A DNA stretch of 64,000 nt, taken from NCBI GenBank assembly GCA_023078555.1, contig CM041198.1:8417836-8481835 (forward strand), in the 5' to 3' direction. Numbering within the stretch: position 1 is the first letter of the stretch; each line of letters opens with the position of its first letter. Under the pieces are notes generated by a model. That model was not told where the DNA came from. It made no database searches and saw nothing but the letters and a program-made list of their open reading frames with translations. The translations under genes and the position numbers were made by a program. The stretch is from Ulva prolifera (Eukaryota > Chlorophyta > Ulvophyceae > Ulvales > Ulvaceae). This document shows, one piece after another, positions 24,509 to 34,914 of this stretch.

Positions 24509-26412
24509 CCGCGCCGCAGAGCGGCTTTCCCGTCCATGTCATGGTGGCGGTCCGTCTGACACTTGCTACATGCGCACAGGCAGGTGCGTGTGTGGCCTGG
24601 GAAGTGGGTGGTACTTGGTTTTGAGGTGAGATTCCGCCAGTTTGTGGGCCAGGGACAAGGCCGTGATGCCATGCGCCCCGCAGCCACGCCCGGCCACCCC
24701 CGCCTCTGGGGGCCGAAGGCAGTGCAGCCCGCACCGGCGCGCGCCGGCGCCGGGGGAGCAGCGTGCCGCGGCAGAAGGTCCAGGCCTGCTTTTCGCCACA
24801 TAGTGGACCTGATTTTCTGTAGCTAGTAGGAGGGTGTGGTAGAAGGGTACATCGGGGGTGGCGGGGGCCAGGCGCAGGAGGGAGCTGCCACGCACTCATC
24901 ATGCCTGCCCATTCGTGCCCCGTCCGGGCGTCAGCAAAAGCGCCGGAATCCACAGCCATGCTGGCGCCCCACAAGCCACATTCGGGCCCGGCCTGGGAGA
25001 GCCGAGGGCTTCACAATAACCGCCGCGAAGCGAGCTGGAGCACAGTGCAGCGCTTCGTCCTGCGCACAGGCCCCCTCTGGCCGCTGCGGCTGTGAGACGA
25101 GGGCGGGAGCCAGGGGTGGGGGATATCGTGTAGAGGCAGTTTCCCTGCAACCAATAATGGGAGTAGTGGGCAGGCTGGGGGCAGCGGCCACAGGTGGGGC
25201 GGTGCAGTGTATACCCCTCGGTGCCGTGGCGGCCAGCGTCGGTGCTAGGGCCACATGCATATGCCCTCGTGTGATGCCCCGGCATGTGGCGGCCGGCTGG
25301 TCGTTCCGCACGTGACGCACCCGCGTGCCAGGGAGCGTGGTTGTTCAGTGGGTGATGTGGAGTGTGGAAGGATGGCCTGCGGAGCATGAGGTTGCCGATG
25401 GTAGAGGCTGTGTTGACTGACGCCCGCCCGTTGCGGCTGGCATGAGGCAACCATAACGCATGGGGACAATGAATGCTTTAGTAACTGAAAGTGCTTGCAG
25501 TTATGCACGGTGCATGCCCACTGCATGACAGATCGCGAACATCCGACTTCAGAAGCTGCCACTCCAAACACAGGAGCAGTCCATGCGTACTGTCTTTCAT
25601 AACGCCTGGGAAGGACAAGTCATCATGATGAGAGACATGCAGCCTCACACTTGCTGTTGCGTAGTTGTGAGGTCACCACTGCCCAGCAAGCACAGCCATT
25701 GGACAGCACGCGCTGAGTGACATGTCGCGTGTGGATGGTATCGTGAAGGCACACAGCCATGGCCTTTGCGGCTTGCGAGGCACACACGCGGGGCAGAAGC
25801 TGTGGCCGACGGTGTCACATCATGTTGCAATGCATTTGAAACAGTCACTGCAGACCAACAGCATTGGTGCATGAAACCGAGACTGGCGGACTGACTGCAC
25901 TCTCGGCACCACCTCCTTATTTCTCAGCGTGGTCCAACCCAGCCTGAAATGGCTGTGTGTGAAACTCCGGCCATCAGTCAACGTCACACGCCAGATTGCT
26001 GAGCTGCCAAATTGCGTCTTCAGCCACCAGACGTCCGTGCGACCCATACTCATTGCTGCAGCCAGGCGGTCACGCCGCTTCGCATGCCGACACGCTCCGC
26101 AGCGCTATCCGGGCAGCGCCCTCCGCCTCCGCCTTGGCGACTTTGTTTCGCATCCCGCCTGCACGCCGCGGAACGTCCACCACACAACCGCGTCAGGCTC
26201 AAGCTGTTTCCAGCAATGCAGTCCCCCTCAAGCTCAGCAACAAGACTGCGCGGCCATGTGTGTGTGCAGTGACCCACAGCTGTGGCCCGTCTCGGCATCC
26301 CCTCCCCGCGTCACACCCACGCCGCACACTTCACATGCGCATGCACCGCCCCGGGGGCCATTCCATGCCTACCGGCCCCGTCGAGCCTGCAGGAGGGGCG
26401 GCGGCGGCGGCG
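24509..26412. other. Convergent intergenic region
   Basis: This lies between the 3' ends of the beta-helix membrane protein (plus) and TruB (minus). The open frames overlap on both strands, are low in complexity and carry no motif. Nothing else was recognised. Confidence 0.55.
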
Positions 26413-28151
26413 TCACGCCGCCGCGGAGGGCGCGCCCCCGTCAGCAGCCGCCATTGAGGCCTCGGCCTCGACAGCGGCGGCGCCCCCGGGCGGCCGGGCT
26501 TTCGGGGGGCGCGGCATTCCCTGCCGCTCGGCGTCCTGCACCAGCACCTCGAGGTCCCAGGCGTCGGCTGCGGCGTACGCGCCGCTGCGCTGGCGGCGCA
26601 GCGTGGTGACGTGCGCCTTGCTGCCGACCGCCTCCCCCTGCAGCGACAGACAGCGCGTGCTTCGATGCCTCCCGTCCGCTGATGCAAACACACACCAACA
26701 GGCACGGGCCAGAGCAGGGACTCAAGAAAGCAAGCAGCCAGGACCGCGAGCTTGATGGAGGTGCGAGCACGGCGGCGGTGCCGCGGCACGCAGCAACACG
26801 GGGGCAGCCACAGCGGCGCCGCACTAGTACGGCTACCCTGAACACCGCCGCTGGTGGCGGGTCTCATAGATGCACGGGATGAATGTGGTATGGGGCATCC
26901 CGGGCGCTCCAAGACCACGACCTAGCATCGGCGGATTCCGGACCTGTCGCCACCTGATGACCGCAATGCTACGGCCCTGCCGGACTCGTGCCAGGATCAC
27001 AGCTGCAACACATTGACAAGACAATGGGTGCATGCATGGTGGGGGGCATGCTGCGTGCTGCGGCGCACCAGGTCGTGCACGAGCGAGCGCACATACGTGC
27101 CCTTGCCGCAGCGGATGTGGTACGCGACCTCCTGCGCGCTGGGGTCGTCACGCCAGACGCGGAACTCGCTGACGTGGCGCGGCCGCGGCGCAATCTCCAG
27201 CGGCTGGCCGGCACGCGCCGCCTTGTAGCCCTTGCGGCCACCCACCTTGATCGCGGAGTACGCCGGCGGCACCTGCAGCCACGGCAACCACGTCGTGCAC
27301 GCTGCGTGCTGCGTGCTGCGGCGGTGCAGCTGCACCCCGGCCTGTCGTGCTGTGCAGACCAGCGGGGCGGTCAGCGCCCCCGTGGCCACGGTGACGGCGA
27401 TGGGCTCGGACGCAGGGGGACGGGGGGGCAGTCAGCTGTTGAGTCAGCAATGCCGACGCAGGGGGGGGTTAGGCGGGCGTGCCTGCATGATGTCGCCTGT
27501 GAATTGCTCTTGAGCTGCGGCCTGCAGTGCTGCGTCTGTGAGGTGAGCCCACGGCGCCCGCTCGCACGGCTCCGTCTCGGCATCATACGATGGCGTCGCC
27601 TCGCCGAGGCGCATCGTGCCAGTGTAGACTTTTTCCGAGGCCATCAGGCGCTCCGAGGACTTGGTGCCCTTGCCGATGCAGACGATGAGGAGGCCAGTTG
27701 CAAGTGGGTCGAGTGTGCCCGCATGGCCAATCTTCTTCACGTTGAGCGTCCGTTTGAGCTTGCCACAGACGTCTTGGGACGTCCAGGTTAGCGGTTTGTC
27801 TATCAGTAGCATGCAGTTGTTCCAGATGTCGCTGTCTTTTGGAGGCAGCGTGGGTGGGTGGATGATCTGGGGCTCGGGAGGAGGAGGCTTGGTTTTCTTG
27901 GAGTGTTGACTTTCGCCTGCATGTTGGGCCCCGCACCTGAGGCGGGTGTCCCTGGACACGCCCTGCCGTAGACAGCGTACAAAGAGCGCGGTGTTCGTCA
28001 TCGAGAGTCTCCTATCCAGGGCAGACGACGACGCCAGCGGTACCAAGCACATGACCGGGCAGCTGGTCAGGCGGGAGCCTACTCCTCTGTGCGAACAGAC
28101 GCAGCCTTGCGTCAGCTTTGCTGTGAGTTTGGTCAGCTTATAGCTGATCAT
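26413..28151 (-). CDS. TruB: tRNA pseudouridine synthase, TruB family
   Basis: Isomerises uridine to pseudouridine, classically U55 in the T loop of tRNA. Three exons: 28151-27483, 27272-27069 and 26637-26413, all phase 0, giving 365 residues. Exon 1 carries LLIDKPLTWTSQDVCGKLKR and the signature HAGTLDPLATGLL, whose Asp is the catalytic nucleophile. Exon 2 carries VPPAYSAIKVGGRKGYKAAR and CGKGTYVRSLVHDL. Exon 3 carries HVTTLRRQRSGAY and an Ala/Pro-rich end. About 110 residues of basic N-terminal extension precede the domain and could be an organelle transit peptide. The first intron must start with GC rather than GT (CAG then GCACGC) to give the family-typical junction GDIMQ-VPPAYSA. The gene converges with the beta-helix gene. 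Confidence 0.95.
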
Positions 28152-30526
28152 CTGAGCTGACGGTGGTCAGTGCAGCGCGGATGCTTTATACACGGGCGAC
28201 ACGCGGTGGTACAAAGGCTTGCAGAGAGGGCTTGCCCTTGTTGCAGACTGTACGTAAACACTTTGCAAGTCGATGAGTAAGTCCTGCTATGCAGACCGAG
28301 GTTCAGCGGCTCCAGGCTGCAATACATTTCTGTCTAAGGCGCGATCTATGCTGTCACGGGTATACTGGAAAGTGGCTGCCATCGTGGCGTTGATACGACG
28401 TGCCTTGCATAACGTGGCAAGAAGCTCGTTGGCGAAGCTTGCATACATTGTTGCACGCATTGGGAATAACATGAGTGCGCTTCGGGATCATCGGCAGGTT
28501 TGGTGTCAATGCCACATGTGCCCATGCTCGCTTCACCGCATGCTTGCCCCTTCCGCGCGAGATGACAGCCGAACCGCACGCCGCGGTGGGACTGTGAGAC
28601 AGCGTGGCCTCAGAAGCTGCATCTATCTTACCTTTGCGACGCAGCCTGCGAATTCTCGGTGTATGCCGCTGCACACATGCCGAAGCCTCTCCACTGTCAT
28701 GCAATGCACACATGACAAAAACCTGTACAACAGCAGCGCCATAACCAGGTCTCATGGCATTTAGGCTCAAATGCTGATCCTGTGCGAAGAAAAATAGTGC
28801 TCAGGCTTACTGGGCGCTCGCCGGCCAAGGCCTGCATAGTTTAGCAGCAAGACGAAACAATGCGGTACATGGCATCTGCCCCCCTTGCTGGAGCTTGTGA
28901 TACCCCGATGAAGCGCTCAATGCATAGAATAATATTGACAATTCGTCATATACTGATCAGATCTGGTGATTACCAGTGCAGACTGCGGTGAGAACTTGGT
29001 GCTGCCTGTGATACACAACACATCATGGACCCAGCATCACCATACACATTGCACCCGTCAGACTCAGGCAGCCAAAGATGGCTCACACTGAGTCAAGTGT
29101 GAACAGTCGCACAGGAGGCAATCACACATGTGATCGGAGACATGTGTATTCTGCATCAATGCTGCTGATGTGCCGCACTCGATCGGAAGCAGCGGTGGCC
29201 ATACCGGTGCTTCCTGGTATGGATGGTTCTGCCAAGGCTCCAGTGCCAAAGCTACAAAGCCATTTTGCTGGCAATCATGTTGATAGACAGCCACAGATGC
29301 ACCTCAGACAAAAGAGCTCACAAATTCCATAAGGTGCAGCATATGTGACCCCATGCTAAGGGGGGTGCAAGTAGCTTGCCATGGCTGGCTCTACAGCAAA
29401 GTAAATCTAAATTTACTGAGCGGTATCCTATTGGACATTGCCAGCTCCGAGTTAACGGGACCACATGTGCCGAAGGGTTGGACCACCTGGAAACCCCCCT
29501 CAGACGACCGGACGCAACTCACAGGGCCTCCTCCTGTGCTAAGCGAGGTGGTCACGTACGGCCGTTTCGATTCCCCAAAGCGCACGCAGAATCGAACCCA
29601 CGACCTCCTGAGACGAAGGTGGCACTGGAAACCAACACCGTCAGGTCCCCGAAATCACGACACATGTCTGCTGGTGATGCGTTGCAGTGCAAAGTGCACA
29701 CCAACTCGACTCCTGCAGGCAGGCTGGGTGCCAAGACTTTGAAGCGCAAGGCCGCGGCAGTAGGCTGCTACTGGGATGACTGGCCTCAGTCTCGATCAGC
29801 GCAGCCCCTGGGCGGTATCTCTGCTTTCACCACACTGGCAGGCAGGCCTGTGGGGCATGGGCTCTCCAGCGTAGCGACTTACAACACCAAAACACACGTA
29901 CTGTGCACCACTTCCAAACATCCACATAGGTACTACCAGGTTTGCACGCAGACGAGATCATCTGAACTGAGGGCCTCAAACACTTAATCACTGGCCTGGA
30001 AAGTAGCATCGCCATACACACATTCCCATCAAACTCGGTAATAACAAACATCACAGATGTACATCGCCGCCCCCCAGCACCCGGAGCATGTGCCACCTCT
30101 GCGGCCATCACCAGAGGGAGGCAGCCCTCCGGGCCGAGCCTGCCCCCCTCACAGCCAGCCTCTGTGGCCCCGGTGGCCAGAGGGCGCCGCAGAGTGGCAG
30201 CATGCCGGCGGCCGGCGCGGCGCCGCACCCACGGCGGCCCGCGGCGGCGGCCACTAGTGCTCTTCTCTTCAACGCGTGCCTACCGCACGCATGCTACTCC
30301 GCTGACGGGGCACACAAGCCCCGCGGCGCACTGCAGGCAGCCTGCACACACCCAACACCAACCGTTTCCCTACACAACAATGGTTTCCCTATAAAACACT
30401 AACGCCTTCACTGGCTGTAGGTTGCCTGTGGGAGGGTTATTAGAGCGCCACGGCTGGCAGCTGTGGTGACAAGGGTGGCTGCCTGTGGCAGCTTCCCTCC
30501 CTGACGGCGTGCGCCATCGTGGCCCA
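28152..30526. other. Intergenic region upstream of TruB
   Basis: No supported gene. A SINE copy lies at 29396-29640. A GC-rich stretch at about 30060-30260 is open on the minus strand but has neither clear splice borders nor motifs. The TruB promoter should lie near 28152-28300. Confidence 0.5.
29396..29640 (-). mobile_element. tRNA-derived SINE, near full length, minus strand
   Basis: The reverse complement reads GGTCGTGGGTTCGATTCTGC (B box), then the shared body, then AGATTTACTTT at the 3' end. Compared with the copy at 11611-11888 it lacks the B-box and CCACCTCG duplications, so it may be nearer the master sequence. Confidence 0.85.
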
Positions 30527-31096
30527 CTAGATCTGGCGCAGGCCTTGGCGCGGCATTGGCGCGTCTGAGGCCGCGGAGGAGGCGATGCTCGGGCGCACCA
30601 CGTGCGACACCGGCCGCGCAGTGACTGCCTGCACAGCATGGCGGTACTCAACAGTGCACATACTCGCCTCCTCAGGCTCCCTCGGGGAACGATCGGCAGT
30701 TGAAACAGCTACGTCAGCAGCACTGTCGCACAGAGGTATTATGCGGGGCGGGGGGGGGGGGGGGGGGGGGGGGCACCTCGAGAGGCAGAGCTGTGTACTG
30801 GTGGCTGCGGCCCGGTTGGGGGCCGCGCAAGGCGCAGGCGGCAGCGGCGAGGAGTCGCAGCGGCGCGCCCAGCATGCACAGCGGGCCGTCCAGGAGGAGG
30901 CCAGCGCCGAAGCCGTGGCGGGGCAGCGGGCCGCGCGGCGGCTGGATGGCCGCGGTCGCGAGGAGCTGCTGGTGGGAGACGGACGCGGCGGCGACGGTGG
31001 AGCAGTCGCGCACCCAGCGCATCGTGCGGCGCAGCGCCTTGCGGTAGATGGAGCCGTGGCCGGCGTTCACGCTGCGGTGGAGGCGCACTGCACTGC
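30527..31096 (-). CDS. Last two exons of an unrecognised gene
   Basis: Two exons fit together in phase 0: 31096-30777 (acceptor TGTAG, donor GAG then GTGCCC) and 30628-30527 (acceptor GTGCAG, stop TAG). Together they encode about 140 residues, including SIYRKALRRTMRWVRDCST, a hydrophobic LRLLAAAACALRG, and the C-terminus PMPRQGLRQI. The first listed exon needs one base from an upstream exon, which I could not find, so the 5' end is missing. GC content and splice signals match the real genes. No family is recognised. A run of 24 cytosines (on the coding strand) starts three bases into the intron. Confidence 0.5.
30750..30773. repeat. G24 homopolymer (C24 on the minus strand)
   Basis: Twenty-four consecutive G on the given strand, close downstream of a minus-strand 5' splice site (donor at 30776-30775). 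Confidence 0.97.
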
Positions 31097-33261
31097 CTAC
31101 AGGGGGGAGCACAGAGTGAGCAGTGGGCTGACAGCATGACGTGGACACCCGCCAGGGCATGAACCCCGGTAGTACGGCACTGTGGCATGCACGGAAATCT
31201 TATATCCTATTCCTATTACCATGGTGGATTTCTTATCGTTCCGTCCTTTTCAGCCAGCCAGGTTTTGTATTGGTCTTGCACACCGAATGACTGACTCATC
31301 ACTGTTGTGAGGTGATTGCTGCGGACGCGGCGGCAAAAGATCTTCACATTTGCTCTTGACAACGCTAACAACGCTTACGCTTTCCAAGTGTCATGGATGC
31401 CACTCCGACACCGTTACCGGAAACGTGACCGGCAATGTGCTGTTGCTGCTCTTACGTTCAAATGTGCCAGTTGTGACTCAGCAAGCAGCAGCTTGGCCGG
31501 TCTGTAGTCTGGCATTCCCAGCAACCGAAACCGATCGTAACTTGCATTGCGCGACACTAGCAGGTGGCTGTCAGGACGCACTCTGTTCTGGTGAATATAT
31601 CGGCCAAGCTTTCAGGCCAGGTGGTAGCCCATCGCCTCTCGGCGATACCGCTTGCAGCCCTTCGCGAGGCGCCTGCCCGGGAAACGCTGGAGGCGCAAAT
31701 ATTTTTCTGATGGTTATTGGGGGCTGGATGTGGAGCGCAGCAATGCTGCGTGGCAGTGGAGTGATATTCTGCACTTCAACAAATACTTGAGAAAACTTGC
31801 CGTGTGACTCGCGGGCTACAGAAGCACAGATAATGGTGCTCATAATACCATCAAAGGCATCATAACGCAACACAGGAGGTCCGCACTGGACCTAGTGGAG
31901 TATCCTCCATTGTCGTTCGTCTCTGTTCAGCGAGAGATGGCAAAACAGCAATGCCCGGCGCTACACAATGGTCCTCCATAGTACACCAATAGATGCACAA
32001 GATAAGAATTACCAGATCGCTGTCAGCATTCCTGTGCGGGATTATCAGCCAAGGGGGTTCATCGTCACTAATGAACACACGTGTGCGTCGTAAATCACGT
32101 ACAGCATACACGAAGAGAGACGCTGCGATCGAAGCACGAACACAAAAAATAATGTCGTGCATTCTTGCGGTACCGAGCATGTGGCATTGGGCAAGCGCGA
32201 CCGCTGTGCTTGTGCGCGAGACACTGCATGATACTTTGCTCTGCAGGAGAAATCAATGCGTTTTCCTCACCATACATCTAGCATATATAGCGTGTGCGAG
32301 TCTATCCTGTCCCTGCGACGCGCACGCCGAGATCTCTCGCTGTCGGAACATGCGTACCTCACCATCCCTCTGCCCGTAGACTCCGTCTTCGTCACTGATG
32401 ACAAGCGACCGAGGAGTATCGCAGCTAGACATGACAAGCCCCACTGTTACACTGCTGCGCTGTTTTCGACGACAAGGGATGGGCACTGGTTCCAAGTGTT
32501 GCACAAGCCGTCACATGGTGTTTACTGGTCCCTCGCGACATTCGCGCAGCTACATGTTTGGCACACACATGAAACGGCGTGGTCCCTTTGAAGACCTGAA
32601 TTACAATCGGCCTGGCTTGCCTGGCTTGCCTGCGATACCACGTGTCGACGTGGGCCACCGTGTGTTGATGCAGGTGCGTCAGCATGGTGCAGCAGGCGAT
32701 CAAAAAGGTCGCGTCGCTGCCTCCCAAGATATTGTTTATCTCGCCCAGCGCGCTTCCCACGACACTTCCCGCTGCCATGCACATCATGTGCGCATCGCAG
32801 CCGATGAGTGTACAAAGAGCTGGTGCAGTACAGGCCGGTTCGGTATTTGAGATATGTGTCCCGAATGCCCGCAGCTGATGTTGCGCACGATACACAAAAT
32901 CCAGTCCAGTCCAACAGTCTGCAAGCCTGACCACCACGTGGTGCTGAAATTCGAGTATATCTTGCAGTTCCACAGTCAGGGCGAAGGTTTCGGCCTTGAG
33001 CTACCAGCCTTCATACGCCTATGGCTCTGGCTGGGCACTTCCTTTCAAGTGCTGCCTGCTGCCTCCTCGGGCAACTATATATGTACAGTGCTCAACCACT
33101 GCCAGGAGACGACGACATCATCTGTTACACATGACCCATGGGTGCACATGCATGACTCAAGCCATGGGCACTACTAAGACACAAAAAGCCACATAATTTC
33201 GCACTCGACTGCAATCTTCACTACACGTGTTCACGACAGCTGCCCTGGACAGCGCCATCTA
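31097..33261. other. Intergenic or intronic region, no supported exon
   Basis: Upstream exons of the unrecognised gene at 30527-31096 may lie here, but candidate frames do not match in phase. The right edge holds the 3' untranslated region of the giant minus-strand gene. A TGTAA word on the minus strand near 33123, a poly(A) signal type common in green algae, lies about 135 bases past that gene's stop. Confidence 0.45.
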
Positions 33262-34914
33262 TCAGTCATGCTGGTCGCTCCACATGTCTGCACTGGCGGC
33301 CTGTGCCGCCAGCAGGGCCGCCACTGCGTCTGCCCTGTCCCCGTCATCGTCGCTGTCCCCGTCATGCTCCGGCGCCTCCATGTCTTGCAGCACGTCCGCG
33401 AAGCGGCGCGGGGCAGCCGTGCCAGTGCTTTGCTGCCGCCACACTACAGGCAGCATGTCCGGTCGCCGCGATGCACGTCCCGCACGAGCCATACTCATGC
33501 CCGCATCACCGCCGCCCGGGCCATCGTCCTCAGCGGGGCGCGCGATCAGCCCGCGCGGCCGACTCCGCGGCTTGCGCCTCTGTGCAGGGCCGCCAGCAGG
33601 GCGATCCGTGGCCATCGACACCGCGGCGTCCGACTCGATGGCGTTGGCTGCAAGCACGGACCGGGAGCTGTGCTGCACCACAAACCCGGGTGCGGCGGCG
33701 CTGCGAGACGACGACTGTGATGTCGCCCGCAGCGGCACAGACGCCCGGGACAGCCACGAGGCCCACGTCTCGGCCTCGGCCGTGCTCTCTTCACTGCGCT
33801 GCACCTGGAGCACGCCGCGGCGTACCGCCCGGCCGCCCTGCACCCGGACGGCTGTGCCGGGGGCGCCTGCTGCGGCAGCCCCCGTGTGGTACACCCTGCT
33901 GCGGCGCCCGTGCCCCTCCGGTTCCTCGGGGGGCTGCACGAGTATGCCACTGACACGCTGCCAGAAGCTCAGCGAATTGACGGAGGAGCGGGAGGCGCGG
34001 GACGGCAGGCCGGGGTCCCCCGTGTCCTCCTCCTCCGCCTCCTCCGGGTCCTGGGGCTGCACCAGCACCGCAGCTAGGGCGCTGCGAGCGGCGCGGCCGT
34101 GGGCGCCGGCGTTCGGCCCGCGCGACGCGCGAGCGCCCCGCTGCAGGGGGTCTGAGCTGCCGTCGTCCTCCGCCTGGGCCTGCACAATAATGCGGCCGCG
34201 CGCGCCGGGCCGCCGCGTGCGCGCAGCCTCACCGCCGCCGGCCACCACCACGGTGCGGCCACCGCCGCCCGCGCTGCTGCGGCTGTGCATGGAAGGTGGC
34301 GACGATGCCAGGGAGGCACGGCTGAGAGGAGACAGGTGCTGGTGTGTAGGGGACCGCCGGTGCAGCCCGAGCAGTGCCGCAGCCGCACTGGCTGCCCCGG
34401 AGAGCACATTCCAGGCGCGGCCGCCTACATCCGCGGCGCTTGACGAAAGGGAGGCTGCGGTCGCGACGGCCGCTTCGCTGTCCGTGGCACTGTCGCCGCC
34501 GGAGCTGTGCTCACTCTCCAGGACCAGGTGGCGGAGGCGGGGGCGCCGGCGCCCGGGCGGGCCCTCGTACCTAGCCAGCCCGGCCGCTGGTGCTTCGCTG
34601 TATGCATCAGCAATGGTGACAGCACGCCCGGCGCCTCGTGGCCCGCGCCGCAGCTGGCCAGAGGCCCGACGCACGGGCGCGCTACTGTCCGGCGCATGAT
34701 CGGGTTCGCCGAATGCCTGCAGTATGGTGGCCCCACCCGATCGGGTTGCCAGCGTGCGCCGGGGGCGCCCTACTGCCGCACTGGGACGCGCCTGCTGGAA
34801 TTCACGACCGTTCGAGGCACGTGAAGCCTGCACAACAATGCTCTCAGCAACACATGCAACAGTTTGTGGTGCGTGTTGATGGCTGCGTGGCTGTGAGGTG
34901 CCCCTGTTTGGGTC
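33262..34914 (-). other. Last exon of the giant gene: cytoplasmic tail with hydrophobic-VQ repeats
   Basis: This 551-codon exon is rich in Ala, Arg, Ser and Gly. Eight short motifs of the form (hydrophobic)-(hydrophobic)-V/L-Q recur at irregular spacing: SIVVQASR, ATILQAFGE, RIIVQAQAE, AVLVQPQDPEE, GILVQPPEEPE, AVRVQGGR, VLQVQRSEE and GFVVQHSSR. Several are followed by acidic residues. The tail ends in an acidic EAPEHDGDSDDDGD stretch and MWSDQHD. No catalytic domain is visible. Confidence 0.75.

Noticed and set aside
29353-29987. Overlapping plus-strand open frames of 129 and 203 codons
   Set aside because: They run through the reverse-oriented SINE copy and have no protein similarity.
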